A DNA stretch of 64,000 nucleotides from Sphingomonas sp. S1-29. Lineage in GTDB: Bacteria > Pseudomonadota > Alphaproteobacteria > Sphingomonadales > Sphingomonadaceae. The stretch is from positions 3,275,501 to 3,339,500 of the forward strand of contig NZ_CP110678.1 in NCBI RefSeq assembly GCF_026167545.1, written 5' to 3'. A program made the position numbers and the translations under genes. This document shows positions 1 to 10,456 of this stretch, piece after piece. Every line of letters begins with the position of its first letter. The first letter of the stretch is position 1. The notes below the pieces were generated by a model that was given only the letters and a program-made list of their open reading frames with translations, had not been told where the DNA came from and ran no database searches.

Positions 1-715
1 GCACCGTCAGCCGGCTGAGTTCGGGGGTGGCCTCGACCGCCTTGCGCGCGAAATCGGCGCGGTCGGCGACGGGCACCGCGCCGAGGCTGCCGGCGACGAC
101 CACCAAGGGCTGCGCGCCATCGGTATCGACGTCGAGCGGGCCTTCGGTGAGCAACAACCCCGATCCCATGAGTGTGCGCACCGGCCGAAACCCGGCGCGA
201 TTGCCGACGGTAAAGGGCAAGGCCGCGATCGACGTTTCGAGTTCGGCGGCGCCGCGTAGCCGCACCGATCGCAGCGCTGCCTCGAACCCCGGCGCCGCTG
301 CCGATGCGGTGGCGGCGGGTGCCTGCGCGGTTACCAGCGCGGTGGCGGTCTTGCCGCCCGCGAGCAACAGCCATTTGGTGTAGGCGATTCCGCCCACCGT
401 CTGCGCGCCGCGATAGAGCCGCGCAGGGGTGCCGTCGGCGACGGTGATCGCCTCGCCCTTGCCGGTCAGCGTCACGCCATTGGGCAGCCTGCCGCCGGGT
501 GCGGTATCGAGCCGCCGCACCATCTCGTCGAACGCGGCGGGGGGCAGTTCGGCGAGCACGATCGATCGCTGGGTGGCGATATCCTCGAACCCGGTATAGC
601 CCGCCGCCTCGGCCATGCCCGGCGGCGGGGCGAGGCCGATCGCGCCTTGCTGCGGATAGACCGCGGGCGATGCCTGCACGACAGCGGTCGCCAGCGCGGC
701 GACCAGCAGCTTCAT
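1..715 (-). CDS. Secreted protein of unknown function (3' end beyond window)
   Basis: The reverse strand reads open from an ATG at 715 to the left edge, giving at least 238 residues with no stop in the window. The protein starts [18 protein letters not shown], a short export signal, followed by an alanine/glycine-rich globular sequence without Cys pairs or a motif I recognise. Its ATG overlaps the TGA of the upstream copper chaperone (ATGA), so the two are almost certainly co-translated and this product may act in the periplasm with it. Function unknown; a role in copper handling is only suggested by the coupling. Confidence concerns the reading frame, not the function. Confidence 0.7.
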   Translation of the reverse strand, partial: MKLLVAALATAVVQASPAVYPQQGAIGLAPPPGMAEAAGYTGFEDIATQRSIVLAELPPAAFDEMVRRLDTAPGGRLPNGVTLTGKGEAITVADGTPARLYRGAQTVGGIAYTKWLLLAGGKTATALVTAQAPAATASAAAPGFEAALRSVRLRGAAELETSIAALPFTVGNRAGFRPVRTLMGSGLLLTEGPLDVDTDGAQPLVVVAGSLGAVPVADRADFARKAVEATPELSRLTV

Positions 716-1152
716 TCGGGGGCGCCTTCGCCCGCGCCGACGATCCGCGCGGGGACATCGAGCTCGCGGCCCGAGGCGAAGACCAGTTTCAACCGCGTTT
801 CGTTGCCCGCCTGCAGCCCCGGCGTCATCTCGAACAGCATCACATGCCGCCCGCCCGGCGCGAAGCTCGCCGGCTGGCCCGCCTTGAGCGGCACCGTCTC
901 GAGCGCGTTCATCGTCATCATGCCGCCCGCGCCCGCCATGCTCTCATGCAATTCGGCGCGCTTGGCGACCGGGGTCGATACCGCGGTCAGCGCATCGTCG
1001 CGGCCCGCGGCCTCGATCGCGAAATAGGCGGCGCCAGGCCGGCCGGCGACCGCGGGCAGGCGGATCCACGCTTCCTCGACGCTGATTTGATCGGACGGAC
1101 CGCAGCCGGCCAGCACGGCGAGCAACGCGATCGAAAGCGAGAAACGGCGCAT
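712..1152 (-). CDS. PCu(A)C-type periplasmic copper chaperone, lipoprotein
   Basis: The 146-residue product starts with a signal ending in a lipobox (LAGC, Cys17), so it should be membrane-anchored on the periplasmic side. It carries the PCu(A)C copper site pattern: His69 and a methionine cluster (GGMMTM, 77-82), then His103-x-Met105 in GGRHVM. The family binds Cu(I) through His and Met and passes it to the CuA or CuB centre of cytochrome oxidase. The length is typical. It is divergent from dnaK and overlaps the downstream secreted-protein gene by 4 bp, forming a two-gene unit. Family assignment is firm; the recipient oxidase is not in the window. Confidence 0.88.
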   Translation of the reverse strand: MRRFSLSIALLAVLAGCGPSDQISVEEAWIRLPAVAGRPGAAYFAIEAAGRDDALTAVSTPVAKRAELHESMAGAGGMMTMNALETVPLKAGQPASFAPGGRHVMLFEMTPGLQAGNETRLKLVFASGRELDVPARIVGAGEGAPE

Positions 1153-1210
1153 TGGCGTGCCTTTTGCAGGAGCCCAGGAAATCTGCGGTTTCGTCTAACC
1201 GCACGGCAAT

Positions 1211-1238
1211 CTTGCGGCAAGGCGAACCCAACCTATAT
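1211..1238 (+). promoter_or_regulatory. Predicted heat-shock sigma-32 (RpoH) promoter of dnaK
   Basis: CTTG at 1211-1214 is followed after 17 bases by CCTATAT at 1232-1238. This fits the alphaproteobacterial RpoH pattern (CTTG, 16-18 bases, CYTATNT) and lies about 90 bases before the dnaK ATG. No CIRCE inverted repeat is visible here. Prediction from pattern only. Confidence 0.6.
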
Positions 1239-1326
1239 CGCGGTTTGGATTTGGTTCCATGGCCGGCGGGAACGGGCATGGGGCTTTCGTCAATCTGTTC
1301 AGACCTTTGGGGGCCTACGAGGGACT

Positions 1327-3234
<1,908 letters not shown>

Positions 3235-3246
3235 ACGAACCCCGCC

Positions 3247-3408
3247 CCCTCTCCCCTCCGGGGAGAGGGCCGGGGAGAGGGGCAGTTCGAGGGGGGCGTT
3301 GCGTTTTTGGCTGCCCCTCTCCCAACCCGCATCGGGTGAACAGTGCCCCGCACTGTTCAGGCCATGCCGGGGGCATGGCCGCCCCGACGCGCCCCGGAGG
3401 GGAGAGGG
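3247..3408. repeat. Palindromic intergenic element between dnaK and dnaJ
   Basis: A 17-bp perfect inverted repeat (3247-3263 and 3392-3408) brackets the element. Nested inside are two perfect hairpins: GAACAGTGC/GCACTGTTC (3338-3358) and GCCATGCC/GGCATGGC (3361-3379). The right outer arm contains GGAGAGGG and ends 8 bases before the dnaJ ATG, so it doubles as the dnaJ ribosome-binding site. The element could also form an attenuating hairpin after dnaK. REP-like in nature. Confidence 0.75.
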
Positions 3409-3416
3409 CTATTTAG

Positions 3417-4538
3417 ATGACCACCGAAGATTATTACGAAGTGCTCGGCTGCGAGCGCACCGCCGACGGGGCGACGCTCAAATCGTCGTACCGCAAGCTC
3501 GCGATGCAATATCACCCCGACAAGAATGGCGGGTGCAAGGACAGCGAAGCCAGGTTCAAGGCGGTCAGCGAAGCCTATGAGGTCCTGAAGGATCCGCAGA
3601 AGCGCGCGGCCTATGACCGCTACGGCCATGCCGCGTTCAAGCAGCATGGCGGCGGGGGCGGCGGCGGCGGCGCCCATGACTTTTCGGGCTTCAGCGACAT
3701 TTTCGAAAGCATGTTCGGCGAATTCGTCGGCGGCCAAGGCGGTGCGCGGCGGCAAACGCGGCGCGGCGCCGATCTGCGCTACGACATGGAGATCACGCTC
3801 GAGGACGCCTTCAACGGCAAGCAGACCGAGATCACCGTCGACGTATCGGGGCTGTGCGACACCTGCGGTGGCAGCGGCGCCAAGCCCGGCACCGTCGCGC
3901 GCGGCTGCACCACCTGTGCCGGCCACGGCAAGGTCCGCGCACAGCAGGGCTTTTTCGTCGTCGAGCGGACTTGCCCCACCTGCCACGGCGCGGGCGAGGT
4001 GATCGCCGATCCGTGCAACACCTGCCGCGGTGACGGGCGGACCGACAAGACGAAGACGCTGAGCGTCAACGTGCCCCCCGGCGTCGATGAGGGCACGCGC
4101 ATCCGCCTGACCGGCGAGGGCGAGGCGGGGCCGCGCGGCAGCCCGGCGGGCGACCTGTATATCTTCCTCCACGTCGCGCGGCATGCGATCTTCACGCGCG
4201 AGGGCACCACGCTCCACGCGCGCGCGCCGGTGAGCTTCACGACGGCAGCATTGGGCGGCGAGATCCACATTCCCGGTCCCGATGGCACGCATCACACGAT
4301 CCGTGTCGCGCCGGGCACGCAGAGCGGGCGCGAAGTCCGCCAGCGCGGCGCCGGGATGCCGGTGCTGCAGGGCCGCGGTCGCGGCGATCTGGTGGTGCGG
4401 ATCGAGGTCGAGACGCCGACCCGGCTGACCGGGCGCCAGCGCGAATTGCTCGAGATGTTCCGTGATACCGAAACGGGCGAGGAATGCCCCGAGACCAGCG
4501 GCTTCTTCGCCAAGATGAAGGCGGCGCTGGGGGGCTGA
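3417..4538 (+). CDS. dnaJ: Co-chaperone DnaJ (Hsp40)
   Basis: The 373-residue product is a complete type I DnaJ. It has a J domain (1-70) with HPD at 33-35, a glycine-rich linker near residues 75-85, four zinc-binding CxxCxGxG modules (CDTCGGSG, CTTCAGHG, CPTCHGAG, CNTCRGDG) and C-terminal substrate-binding domains. It stimulates the DnaK ATPase and delivers unfolded clients. The ATG at 3417 is set by the J-domain start (MTTEDYYEVLG); the Shine-Dalgarno-like GAGAGGG comes from the palindromic element upstream. It is followed by a strong hairpin. Confidence 0.97.
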   Translation: MTTEDYYEVLGCERTADGATLKSSYRKLAMQYHPDKNGGCKDSEARFKAVSEAYEVLKDPQKRAAYDRYGHAAFKQHGGGGGGGGAHDFSGFSDIFESMFGEFVGGQGGARRQTRRGADLRYDMEITLEDAFNGKQTEITVDVSGLCDTCGGSGAKPGTVARGCTTCAGHGKVRAQQGFFVVERTCPTCHGAGEVIADPCNTCRGDGRTDKTKTLSVNVPPGVDEGTRIRLTGEGEAGPRGSPAGDLYIFLHVARHAIFTREGTTLHARAPVSFTTAALGGEIHIPGPDGTHHTIRVAPGTQSGREVRQRGAGMPVLQGRGRGDLVVRIEVETPTRLTGRQRELLEMFRDTETGEECPETSGFFAKMKAALGG

Positions 4539-4543
4539 CGCGG

Positions 4544-4567
4544 CGGGGCGCCCGTCGCGGCGCCCCG
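4544..4567. terminator. GC-rich hairpin between convergent dnaJ and TonB receptor
   Basis: A perfect 9-bp stem (CGGGGCGCC / GGCGCCCCG) with the 6-base loop CGTCGC lies 6 bases after the dnaJ stop. It lacks a clear T-run, so it may terminate weakly in both directions or stabilise 3' ends. Confidence 0.55.
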
Positions 4568-4640
4568 TTGCTCACTTTGGCGATGGCCTCGCGCTATCTT
4601 ATCCCCCGAACGGGGAGAGGTTGGGAGCGCGCAGCCAGGT

Positions 4641-7600
4641 TCAGCGCGTCTCCATGCGGATGCCGACGCGGAACGAGCGGCCCAGCAGGTCCGAATAGGT
4701 GCTGTTGGCGGCAAGCCCGGTTTCGGGCAGCAGCAGCGGTTCGCGATCGAACACATTGGTGACGTTGATGAAGAACTGCGCCTCGGCCTCGCCCATGTCG
4801 ATCTTCTGCGTCAGGTTGAGATCGGCATAGAACAGCCCCGACACGCTATTGTCGTCATAGGTGAAGAAATTGGGATCGTTCGCGGGGCAGGCGGTGGTGC
4901 ATTCGATGCCGTTGGCGGCGTATTTGCCCGCGCTGATCCCGCGGCCCACCGCGGTGATCGAGAAGCTGGGCGAATCATAGCTGGCGCTGAAGCGATAGAT
5001 CCAGTCGGGGGTGCTGAACTGGCCGCCGTTCACGCCTACGCTGTTGAGCACTACCGTCCCAGGGACGCCGCTGTCGTACAGATTGTCGATATAGCGGGTC
5101 GCGACGCCGCGCAGCGTGAAGTTGCCCGCAGCCTGCGCGAAGATCCGCTCGAGCGGGAGCCGGTAGCTGGCGTCGATATCGACCCCGCGCACCAGCTGGC
5201 TGGCGGCGTTGAACGGCTGGCTGCGGATCAGCAGATAGGGCTGGTTGGGCGCCGAACGGATCGGATCGAAGCTGATCGCATCGCAGAAGCTCTGCTGGTC
5301 CTGCAGATAGCAAAGATCGGCGATCTGTTGCGCGCTGAAGGTGCTGATCGCCTGTTCGAGATCGATGCGGAAATAATCGACCGACAGGTTGAAGCCCGGA
5401 ACGAAGCTCGGCGAGAGCACCACGCCCGTGTTCCACGAATTGGCCTGTTCGGGGCGAAGCGCGGGGTTGCCGGTGACGAAGCCCGAATAGCCATAGTTCG
5501 CCGGGCCATTGAGCCCGTCGGGGGTGTAGGTGGGGTTGCGGATCGAATCGCTGTTCGCCGAGCCGCCCTGGAACAGGTCGTTGAGGTTGGGCGCGCGGAT
5601 GTCGCGCGAGCGGGTGACGCGAAGCCGGATGTCGTCGATCGGCTGCCAGGTCGCGCCCGCCTTCCAGGTGGTGACATAGCCCGCGGTCGAATAGCTGGTC
5701 GCGCGCACCGCGCCGTTGAATTCTAGCCCGAAGCCCAATGGCACGACGGTTTCGAGATAGGCTTCCTTGACGTTGTAGTTGCCGGTGGTGGGGAGGTAAT
5801 TGCCGACCGACCAGGCGTTGCTGGTGGTTGGGCGGCCGCTCGAATCGGTGGTTGGGGTCGGCTGGAACTGCGCAGGGACGAAGCCGGTGATCCGCTCCTC
5901 GCGATATTCGGCGCCGAACGCGATGCTGACATCCCCCGCCCAGGTGGCGAAGGGGGTGACCGAGGCGTTGGTGGCGATGTTGTACTGCTCGACCACTTCG
6001 TCGCGATAGGGATCGCCGAGCGCATAATCGAACACCGCGGGGTTGGCGACGCCGAGCCCCAGGCGGTTGAGCGCGACGCAGGCGGGATCGTTGTTCGCGG
6101 CATTGGCATCGACGTTGATCAGGCACTGGATCGACCCCGGCGCATAGCCCGCGGCGTTGCCCGCGGGCGCGAAGGCGGCAGCGGTTGCGTTGGCCATCCG
6201 CTGGTTGTTCATGATGTTGCGCAGCTGCTCGCGAAGCTCGGCGCGGCCATATTGCGCGTAGAGGTTCCAGGTCGCGCGCTTGCCGAACACCTCGGTGTCG
6301 CCCTCGGCGCCGAGCGCATAGCGCTGCACCTCGCGCTTGTTGTCGACCGCGCGGAAGGGCAGGTCGGCGGCGCTGGTGGCGAGCGTCACGCTGGTGATGC
6401 CGGTGAGCGCCGCAGGGCCGAGCGTGTTGTAGAGGAAGGCGTTGCACGTCGTCGGCGCGGCGGCGGCGGTGGCGGCGGTGCCGCAGCCGGTGGCGTTGAG
6501 CGTGATGCCGGTGGCAAGATTGGGACCGGCGTTGAAGAACACCTCCTGCCGGTTGTACGAGCCTTCGGCGAACAGCTCGATCCCCTCGGCGATCTCGTAG
6601 CTCAGCCGCCCGAACAGGCCGTGACGATCGTCCTGCGGGTCGAGCCCGATCCGGCGGCCGGTATCGTTGACCCGCCAGTCGCCACCCTGGGTGAGCGTCG
6701 GCGCCGCGGTGCCGGTGCGCGCGGGGAAGGTGAGGTCACCATATTGATATTGGCTGACCTGCCCGTTCGCGCCGAAATAGAGCCCGCGCAGCCGGTTCGC
6801 GGTGCCGCCCGCCGAATTGGTGATGATGCCGCCGGGGGTCGAGTTGGCGGCGCCGACCTGGCGGCGGATCAGATAGCGCGGGGTGGTGCTGGCGGTGGTC
6901 CAGGCGGGGTCCTGGATACGGACATAGCCGGTCGCGTTCCAGTCGCGATCGACGTCGAAGATGCCGTCGCGATGCGCCACTTCGGCGCTGAGCAGCAGAT
7001 GCCCGCGATCGTCGGCGCCGAACGACAGCCCGCCCGCGACGCTTAGCGAGTAGTTGGCACCATCCCCCTTATCGGTGATGCCGCTGTCGATCGCGACCTT
7101 GAGCCCGGTATAATCCTTGTCGAGCACGAAATTGACGACGCCCGCAACCGCGTCCGACCCATAGGCCGACGACGCGCCGCCGGTGACGACCTCGACGCTG
7201 CGGATCAGCGCCTGCGGGATGGTGTTGACGTCGACCAGGCCGGTGACGGTGGAGCCGACGCTGCGGCGGCCGTCGAGCAGCACCAGCGTCCGCTCGGCAC
7301 CCAGGTTGCGCAGGTTGAGCGCGTTGATTCCCGCCTGGCCGCTCGACAGGTTGAGCCGCGAGTTGGAGGGGCGGGTCGAGCCAGCGAGCGAGGGGAGCTG
7401 GTTGACGAAATCGGCGATGTTGTTGCTGGGCGAGGTGTTCTGGATGTCCTCGAGCGTCAGCACCGTGACCGGCGTCGGCGCCTGGAAGCCGTCGCGGACG
7501 ATCCGCGAGCCGGTGACCACCAGGTCCGGATCGGTGGTGGCGGGATCGGTAGCCTCGCTCTGCACGTCGCTGGCCGCGGTCTGCGCCAGCGCGGTAGCGG

Positions 7601-7679
7601 GCATCAGGCCGGCGAGCGCGAGCGCGGCGAGGCTGGCCTGCGTGGCGATGCGAACGGAAAGCGGGCGGTTGGCGTGCAT
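4641..7679 (-). CDS. TonB-dependent outer-membrane receptor
   Basis: The 1012-residue product has a signal peptide (cleavage after ALA, about residue 32), a TonB-box-like DLVVTGSRI at 52-60, a plug domain (LVLLDGRRSVGS, SAYGSDAVAGVVNF) and a long beta-barrel. These receptors import scarce substrates using TonB energy. I place the start at the ATG at 7679, preceded by AGGGGG; the frame is open further upstream but that segment is not signal-like. It is divergent from an amidase/deacylase pair, so the substrate may be an N-acyl amino acid, peptide or related amide. The C-terminus (METR) lacks the usual terminal aromatic residue. Substrate unknown. Confidence 0.93.
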   Translation of the reverse strand: MHANRPLSVRIATQASLAALALAGLMPATALAQTAASDVQSEATDPATTDPDLVVTGSRIVRDGFQAPTPVTVLTLEDIQNTSPSNNIADFVNQLPSLAGSTRPSNSRLNLSSGQAGINALNLRNLGAERTLVLLDGRRSVGSTVTGLVDVNTIPQALIRSVEVVTGGASSAYGSDAVAGVVNFVLDKDYTGLKVAIDSGITDKGDGANYSLSVAGGLSFGADDRGHLLLSAEVAHRDGIFDVDRDWNATGYVRIQDPAWTTASTTPRYLIRRQVGAANSTPGGIITNSAGGTANRLRGLYFGANGQVSQYQYGDLTFPARTGTAAPTLTQGGDWRVNDTGRRIGLDPQDDRHGLFGRLSYEIAEGIELFAEGSYNRQEVFFNAGPNLATGITLNATGCGTAATAAAAPTTCNAFLYNTLGPAALTGITSVTLATSAADLPFRAVDNKREVQRYALGAEGDTEVFGKRATWNLYAQYGRAELREQLRNIMNNQRMANATAAAFAPAGNAAGYAPGSIQCLINVDANAANNDPACVALNRLGLGVANPAVFDYALGDPYRDEVVEQYNIATNASVTPFATWAGDVSIAFGAEYREERITGFVPAQFQPTPTTDSSGRPTTSNAWSVGNYLPTTGNYNVKEAYLETVVPLGFGLEFNGAVRATSYSTAGYVTTWKAGATWQPIDDIRLRVTRSRDIRAPNLNDLFQGGSANSDSIRNPTYTPDGLNGPANYGYSGFVTGNPALRPEQANSWNTGVVLSPSFVPGFNLSVDYFRIDLEQAISTFSAQQIADLCYLQDQQSFCDAISFDPIRSAPNQPYLLIRSQPFNAASQLVRGVDIDASYRLPLERIFAQAAGNFTLRGVATRYIDNLYDSGVPGTVVLNSVGVNGGQFSTPDWIYRFSASYDSPSFSITAVGRGISAGKYAANGIECTTACPANDPNFFTYDDNSVSGLFYADLNLTQKIDMGEAEAQFFINVTNVFDREPLLLPETGLAANSTYSDLLGRSFRVGIRMETR

Positions 7680-8095
7680 CGAAATCCCCCTGATAGTCCA
7701 AGCGATGCCGGGCGGGTTGCCCGCATCGTCGCTTCGTCTTGCTGTCGCCCCGGATATGTCCTTGGGTAGCGGGCAGCCCCTCCCGATCGTCATCATCCCG
7801 TCATCGGCTGGCGTTAACGGCGTTGTGATAGTGCAAGGCTCGCGCGAACCCCGTCAAGGCGAGCGGGGCTTCTTTGCGTTGCCCCCGCCATAGCCTGAGG
7901 GCATGGACGCTCCAAAAATCGCTACTGGGCGAACGATAGTTGCGCGCCATAGCCCGGCGGCATGACCCGGCCAGTGGTTGCGATATGCTGCGCGGCGCGG
8001 ATCGGATAGCCTGCAGCGCTTCGCCCGGGGGCTATTCGCGCTTGGGCGATCGGCTGCGTGGCGCTGATGCCGCGCGATGTTCCCGGGAGAACCGC
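7680..8095. other. 416-bp divergent intergenic region, TonB receptor / acylase
   Basis: No convincing gene lies here. It must hold the promoters of both divergent units. A short stem CCCCG/CGGGG followed by CTTCTTT sits at 7849-7875, of unclear meaning. I found no clear operator. Confidence 0.4.
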
Positions 8096-10456
8096 ATGAA
8101 GCTCGATCGCCGCATCTTTCTGGGCGGCAGCTCGGCGATGGTCGCGTTGCTGCCGCTGGCGCGCATTGCCTGGGGGCAGACGGCGCCGGTCGCGCGGCGG
8201 ACGGTGCGCGGGGCGGGCGGGCCGATCGAGATTATCGACGATTCGCAAGGTATTCCGCATATTCGCGCTGGCACCAAGGCCGATGCGTTTTTCGGCCAGG
8301 GCTATGTCGTCGCGCGTGATCGGCTGTTCCAGCTCGACCTTAGCCATCGGCGCAGCATGGGGCGGATGGCCGAGGCGTTCGGGCCTGACTTTGCGGTGCA
8401 CGACCATGCCGAGCGGCTGTTCCATTTTCGCGGCGACTTGGAGGCCGAGCTGGCGGTGGTGCCGCGCGAGGTGCTGGAATGTGCGCGCGGCTATGTCGCG
8501 GGGATCAATGCGCGGATCGACGAGGTGATCGCCGATCGCACGCTGCTGCCGCCCGAATATCGCATCCTGGGTGCGCTGCCGCTGCGCTGGGACGTGCGCG
8601 ATCTGGTGCTGGCGCGCGGGGCGGCGATCGGCAATGTCGATGATGAGATCCGCCGCGCGCGGCTGGCGGCGATGGGGATGCTCGATCTCGACACGCTGGT
8701 CGCGCCGCTGCGCCCGGCGTGGAAGCTGCGGGTGCCCGAGGGGCTCGATGTGGCCGGGGTGTCGGAGGCTGATCTGGGGGTGTTGGCTGAGGCCGAAGGG
8801 GCGCTGCCGTTCGGCACGACGCCGACGCCGGTACGCGATCCAGCTGGCGTGCGGATCGAGCGCGAAAATGCCGGGTCGAACGCCTGGACGATCGCGCCGG
8901 GGCGAAGCGCCACCGGGCGGGCGATCCTGGCGAACGACCCGCATCTGGGGATTGGTGGCTTTGCCCCGCGCCATGTCGCGCATCTGACCGCGCCGGGGCT
9001 CGACGTGATCGGTGGCGGTGCGCCGGGGTTGGCGGGGATCATGCAGGGGCACACCGACCGCTTTGCGTTCGGGCGGACCAATTCGCATAACGACCAGAGC
9101 GATTTGTTCATCCTCGAGCTCGATCCCGCCGATCCCGAGCGCTACCGCCACGATGGCGGGTGGAAGCGGTTCGTGCGGGTGGAGGAGGTGATTGCCGCCA
9201 GGGGCGCGCCGGCGCGGACGGTGGTGCTGCGTTATTGCGTGCATGGGCCGGTGTTGCTGCACGATCCGGCAAGGCGGCGGGCGACGTCGCTGGCGAGCGT
9301 CACGATGATGCCCGGCGCGATGGGGGCGTTTGCGATGATTGCGATCAACCTGGCGCGCGATTGGGAGGGGCTGAAGGAAGCGTTCAAGCTACATCCCTCG
9401 CCGACCAATTTCCATTATGCCGATGTCGAGGGCAATCATGGCTGGCAGGTGATCGGCCATGCGCCGGTGCGCGGCGGCGGGCATGACGGGTTGCTGCCGG
9501 TGCCGGGCGACGGCCGCTATGACTGGCAGGGGCGGTTCGGGGCGGAGAAGCTGCCGAGCGACTATAACCCGGCCAAGGGTTGGTTCGCGACCGCCAACCA
9601 GAACAACCTGCCCGCCGATTATCGGGTGCCGCTCGCCTTCTCGTTTCGCGAGCCGTATCGTTACGAGCGGATCGAGCAGGTGTTGACGGGGCAGCGCAAG
9701 CATAGCCTCGCCGACAGCGCGGCGTTGCAGCAGGATGTGCTGTCGACCCCGGCGCGCGAATTGGTGGCGCTGATCCCCGCGCAGGTGAGCCCGGCGGCGA
9801 TGCCAGCGGCGGCGATACTGCGGGGGTGGGACGGGCAATTGGGGGCCGGGAGCGCGGCGGGGGCGCTGTTCCAGATCCTGTGGGCGGGACTGGGCAGGCG
9901 CGTGCTCGACCAAGTGGTGCCGGTGGCGGCGCGCGACCTGGTGCCCTCGATCGCGGCGGGCGAGCTGATCCGGCTGTTGCGCGAGCGCGCTGCTGACATG
10001 GCGGGGCTGTTTGATGACGCCCTTGTCGCGGCATGGGACGAGGCGAAGCGGCGGATGGGGGATGATCCGGCGGGGTGGCGCTGGGGGAGCCTGCATCAGG
10101 TGCGGATCGCGCATCCGCTGGCACGGCTGCCGGCGATCGCGGCGGCGTTTCCGGCGATCGAGGGGGGACAGTCACCCGGCGACAATTACACCGTCAATGC
10201 GCGCTGGGTAGCGGCGAGTCGCGGCTATCGGACGTCGGGCGGGGCGAGCTATTTGCAGGTGATCGATGTCGGCGATTGGGACAACAGCCTGTATCTGAAC
10301 CTGCCCGGCCAATCGGCCGACCCGCGATCGCCGCATTATCGCGATCATTATGCGCCGTGGATCACCGGGCGGATGCTAAAGCTGCCGTTCAGTCGCGGGG
10401 CGGTGGATGCCGATGCGCGGGGGCGGACGATGCTGGTGCCGGGAGACGAGCAATGA
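8096..10456 (+). CDS. Penicillin acylase family amidase (Ntn hydrolase), exported
   Basis: The 786-residue product starts with a twin-arginine signal (DRRIFLGG, then a hydrophobic stretch ending AWGQ), so it should be exported folded. The family self-cleaves a spacer to expose an N-terminal Ser nucleophile; here the GSNAW motif places the nucleophile at Ser261, giving a large alpha part and a beta chain of about 525 residues. Relatives hydrolyse penicillin, cephalosporin precursors, acyl-homoserine lactones or other N-acyl compounds. The start at 8096 gives the Tat signal and follows GGGAGA. The stop overlaps the downstream deacylase ATG (ATGA), so the two act together. Exact substrate not deducible. 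Confidence 0.9.
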   Translation: MKLDRRIFLGGSSAMVALLPLARIAWGQTAPVARRTVRGAGGPIEIIDDSQGIPHIRAGTKADAFFGQGYVVARDRLFQLDLSHRRSMGRMAEAFGPDFAVHDHAERLFHFRGDLEAELAVVPREVLECARGYVAGINARIDEVIADRTLLPPEYRILGALPLRWDVRDLVLARGAAIGNVDDEIRRARLAAMGMLDLDTLVAPLRPAWKLRVPEGLDVAGVSEADLGVLAEAEGALPFGTTPTPVRDPAGVRIERENAGSNAWTIAPGRSATGRAILANDPHLGIGGFAPRHVAHLTAPGLDVIGGGAPGLAGIMQGHTDRFAFGRTNSHNDQSDLFILELDPADPERYRHDGGWKRFVRVEEVIAARGAPARTVVLRYCVHGPVLLHDPARRRATSLASVTMMPGAMGAFAMIAINLARDWEGLKEAFKLHPSPTNFHYADVEGNHGWQVIGHAPVRGGGHDGLLPVPGDGRYDWQGRFGAEKLPSDYNPAKGWFATANQNNLPADYRVPLAFSFREPYRYERIEQVLTGQRKHSLADSAALQQDVLSTPARELVALIPAQVSPAAMPAAAILRGWDGQLGAGSAAGALFQILWAGLGRRVLDQVVPVAARDLVPSIAAGELIRLLRERAADMAGLFDDALVAAWDEAKRRMGDDPAGWRWGSLHQVRIAHPLARLPAIAAAFPAIEGGQSPGDNYTVNARWVAASRGYRTSGGASYLQVIDVGDWDNSLYLNLPGQSADPRSPHYRDHYAPWITGRMLKLPFSRGAVDADARGRTMLVPGDEQ

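Noticed and set aside
499..1326. Forward open frame upstream of dnaK
   Set aside because: It only extends the dnaK frame upstream over the chaperone gene. The extension is not conserved-looking and dnaK homologues start at 1327.
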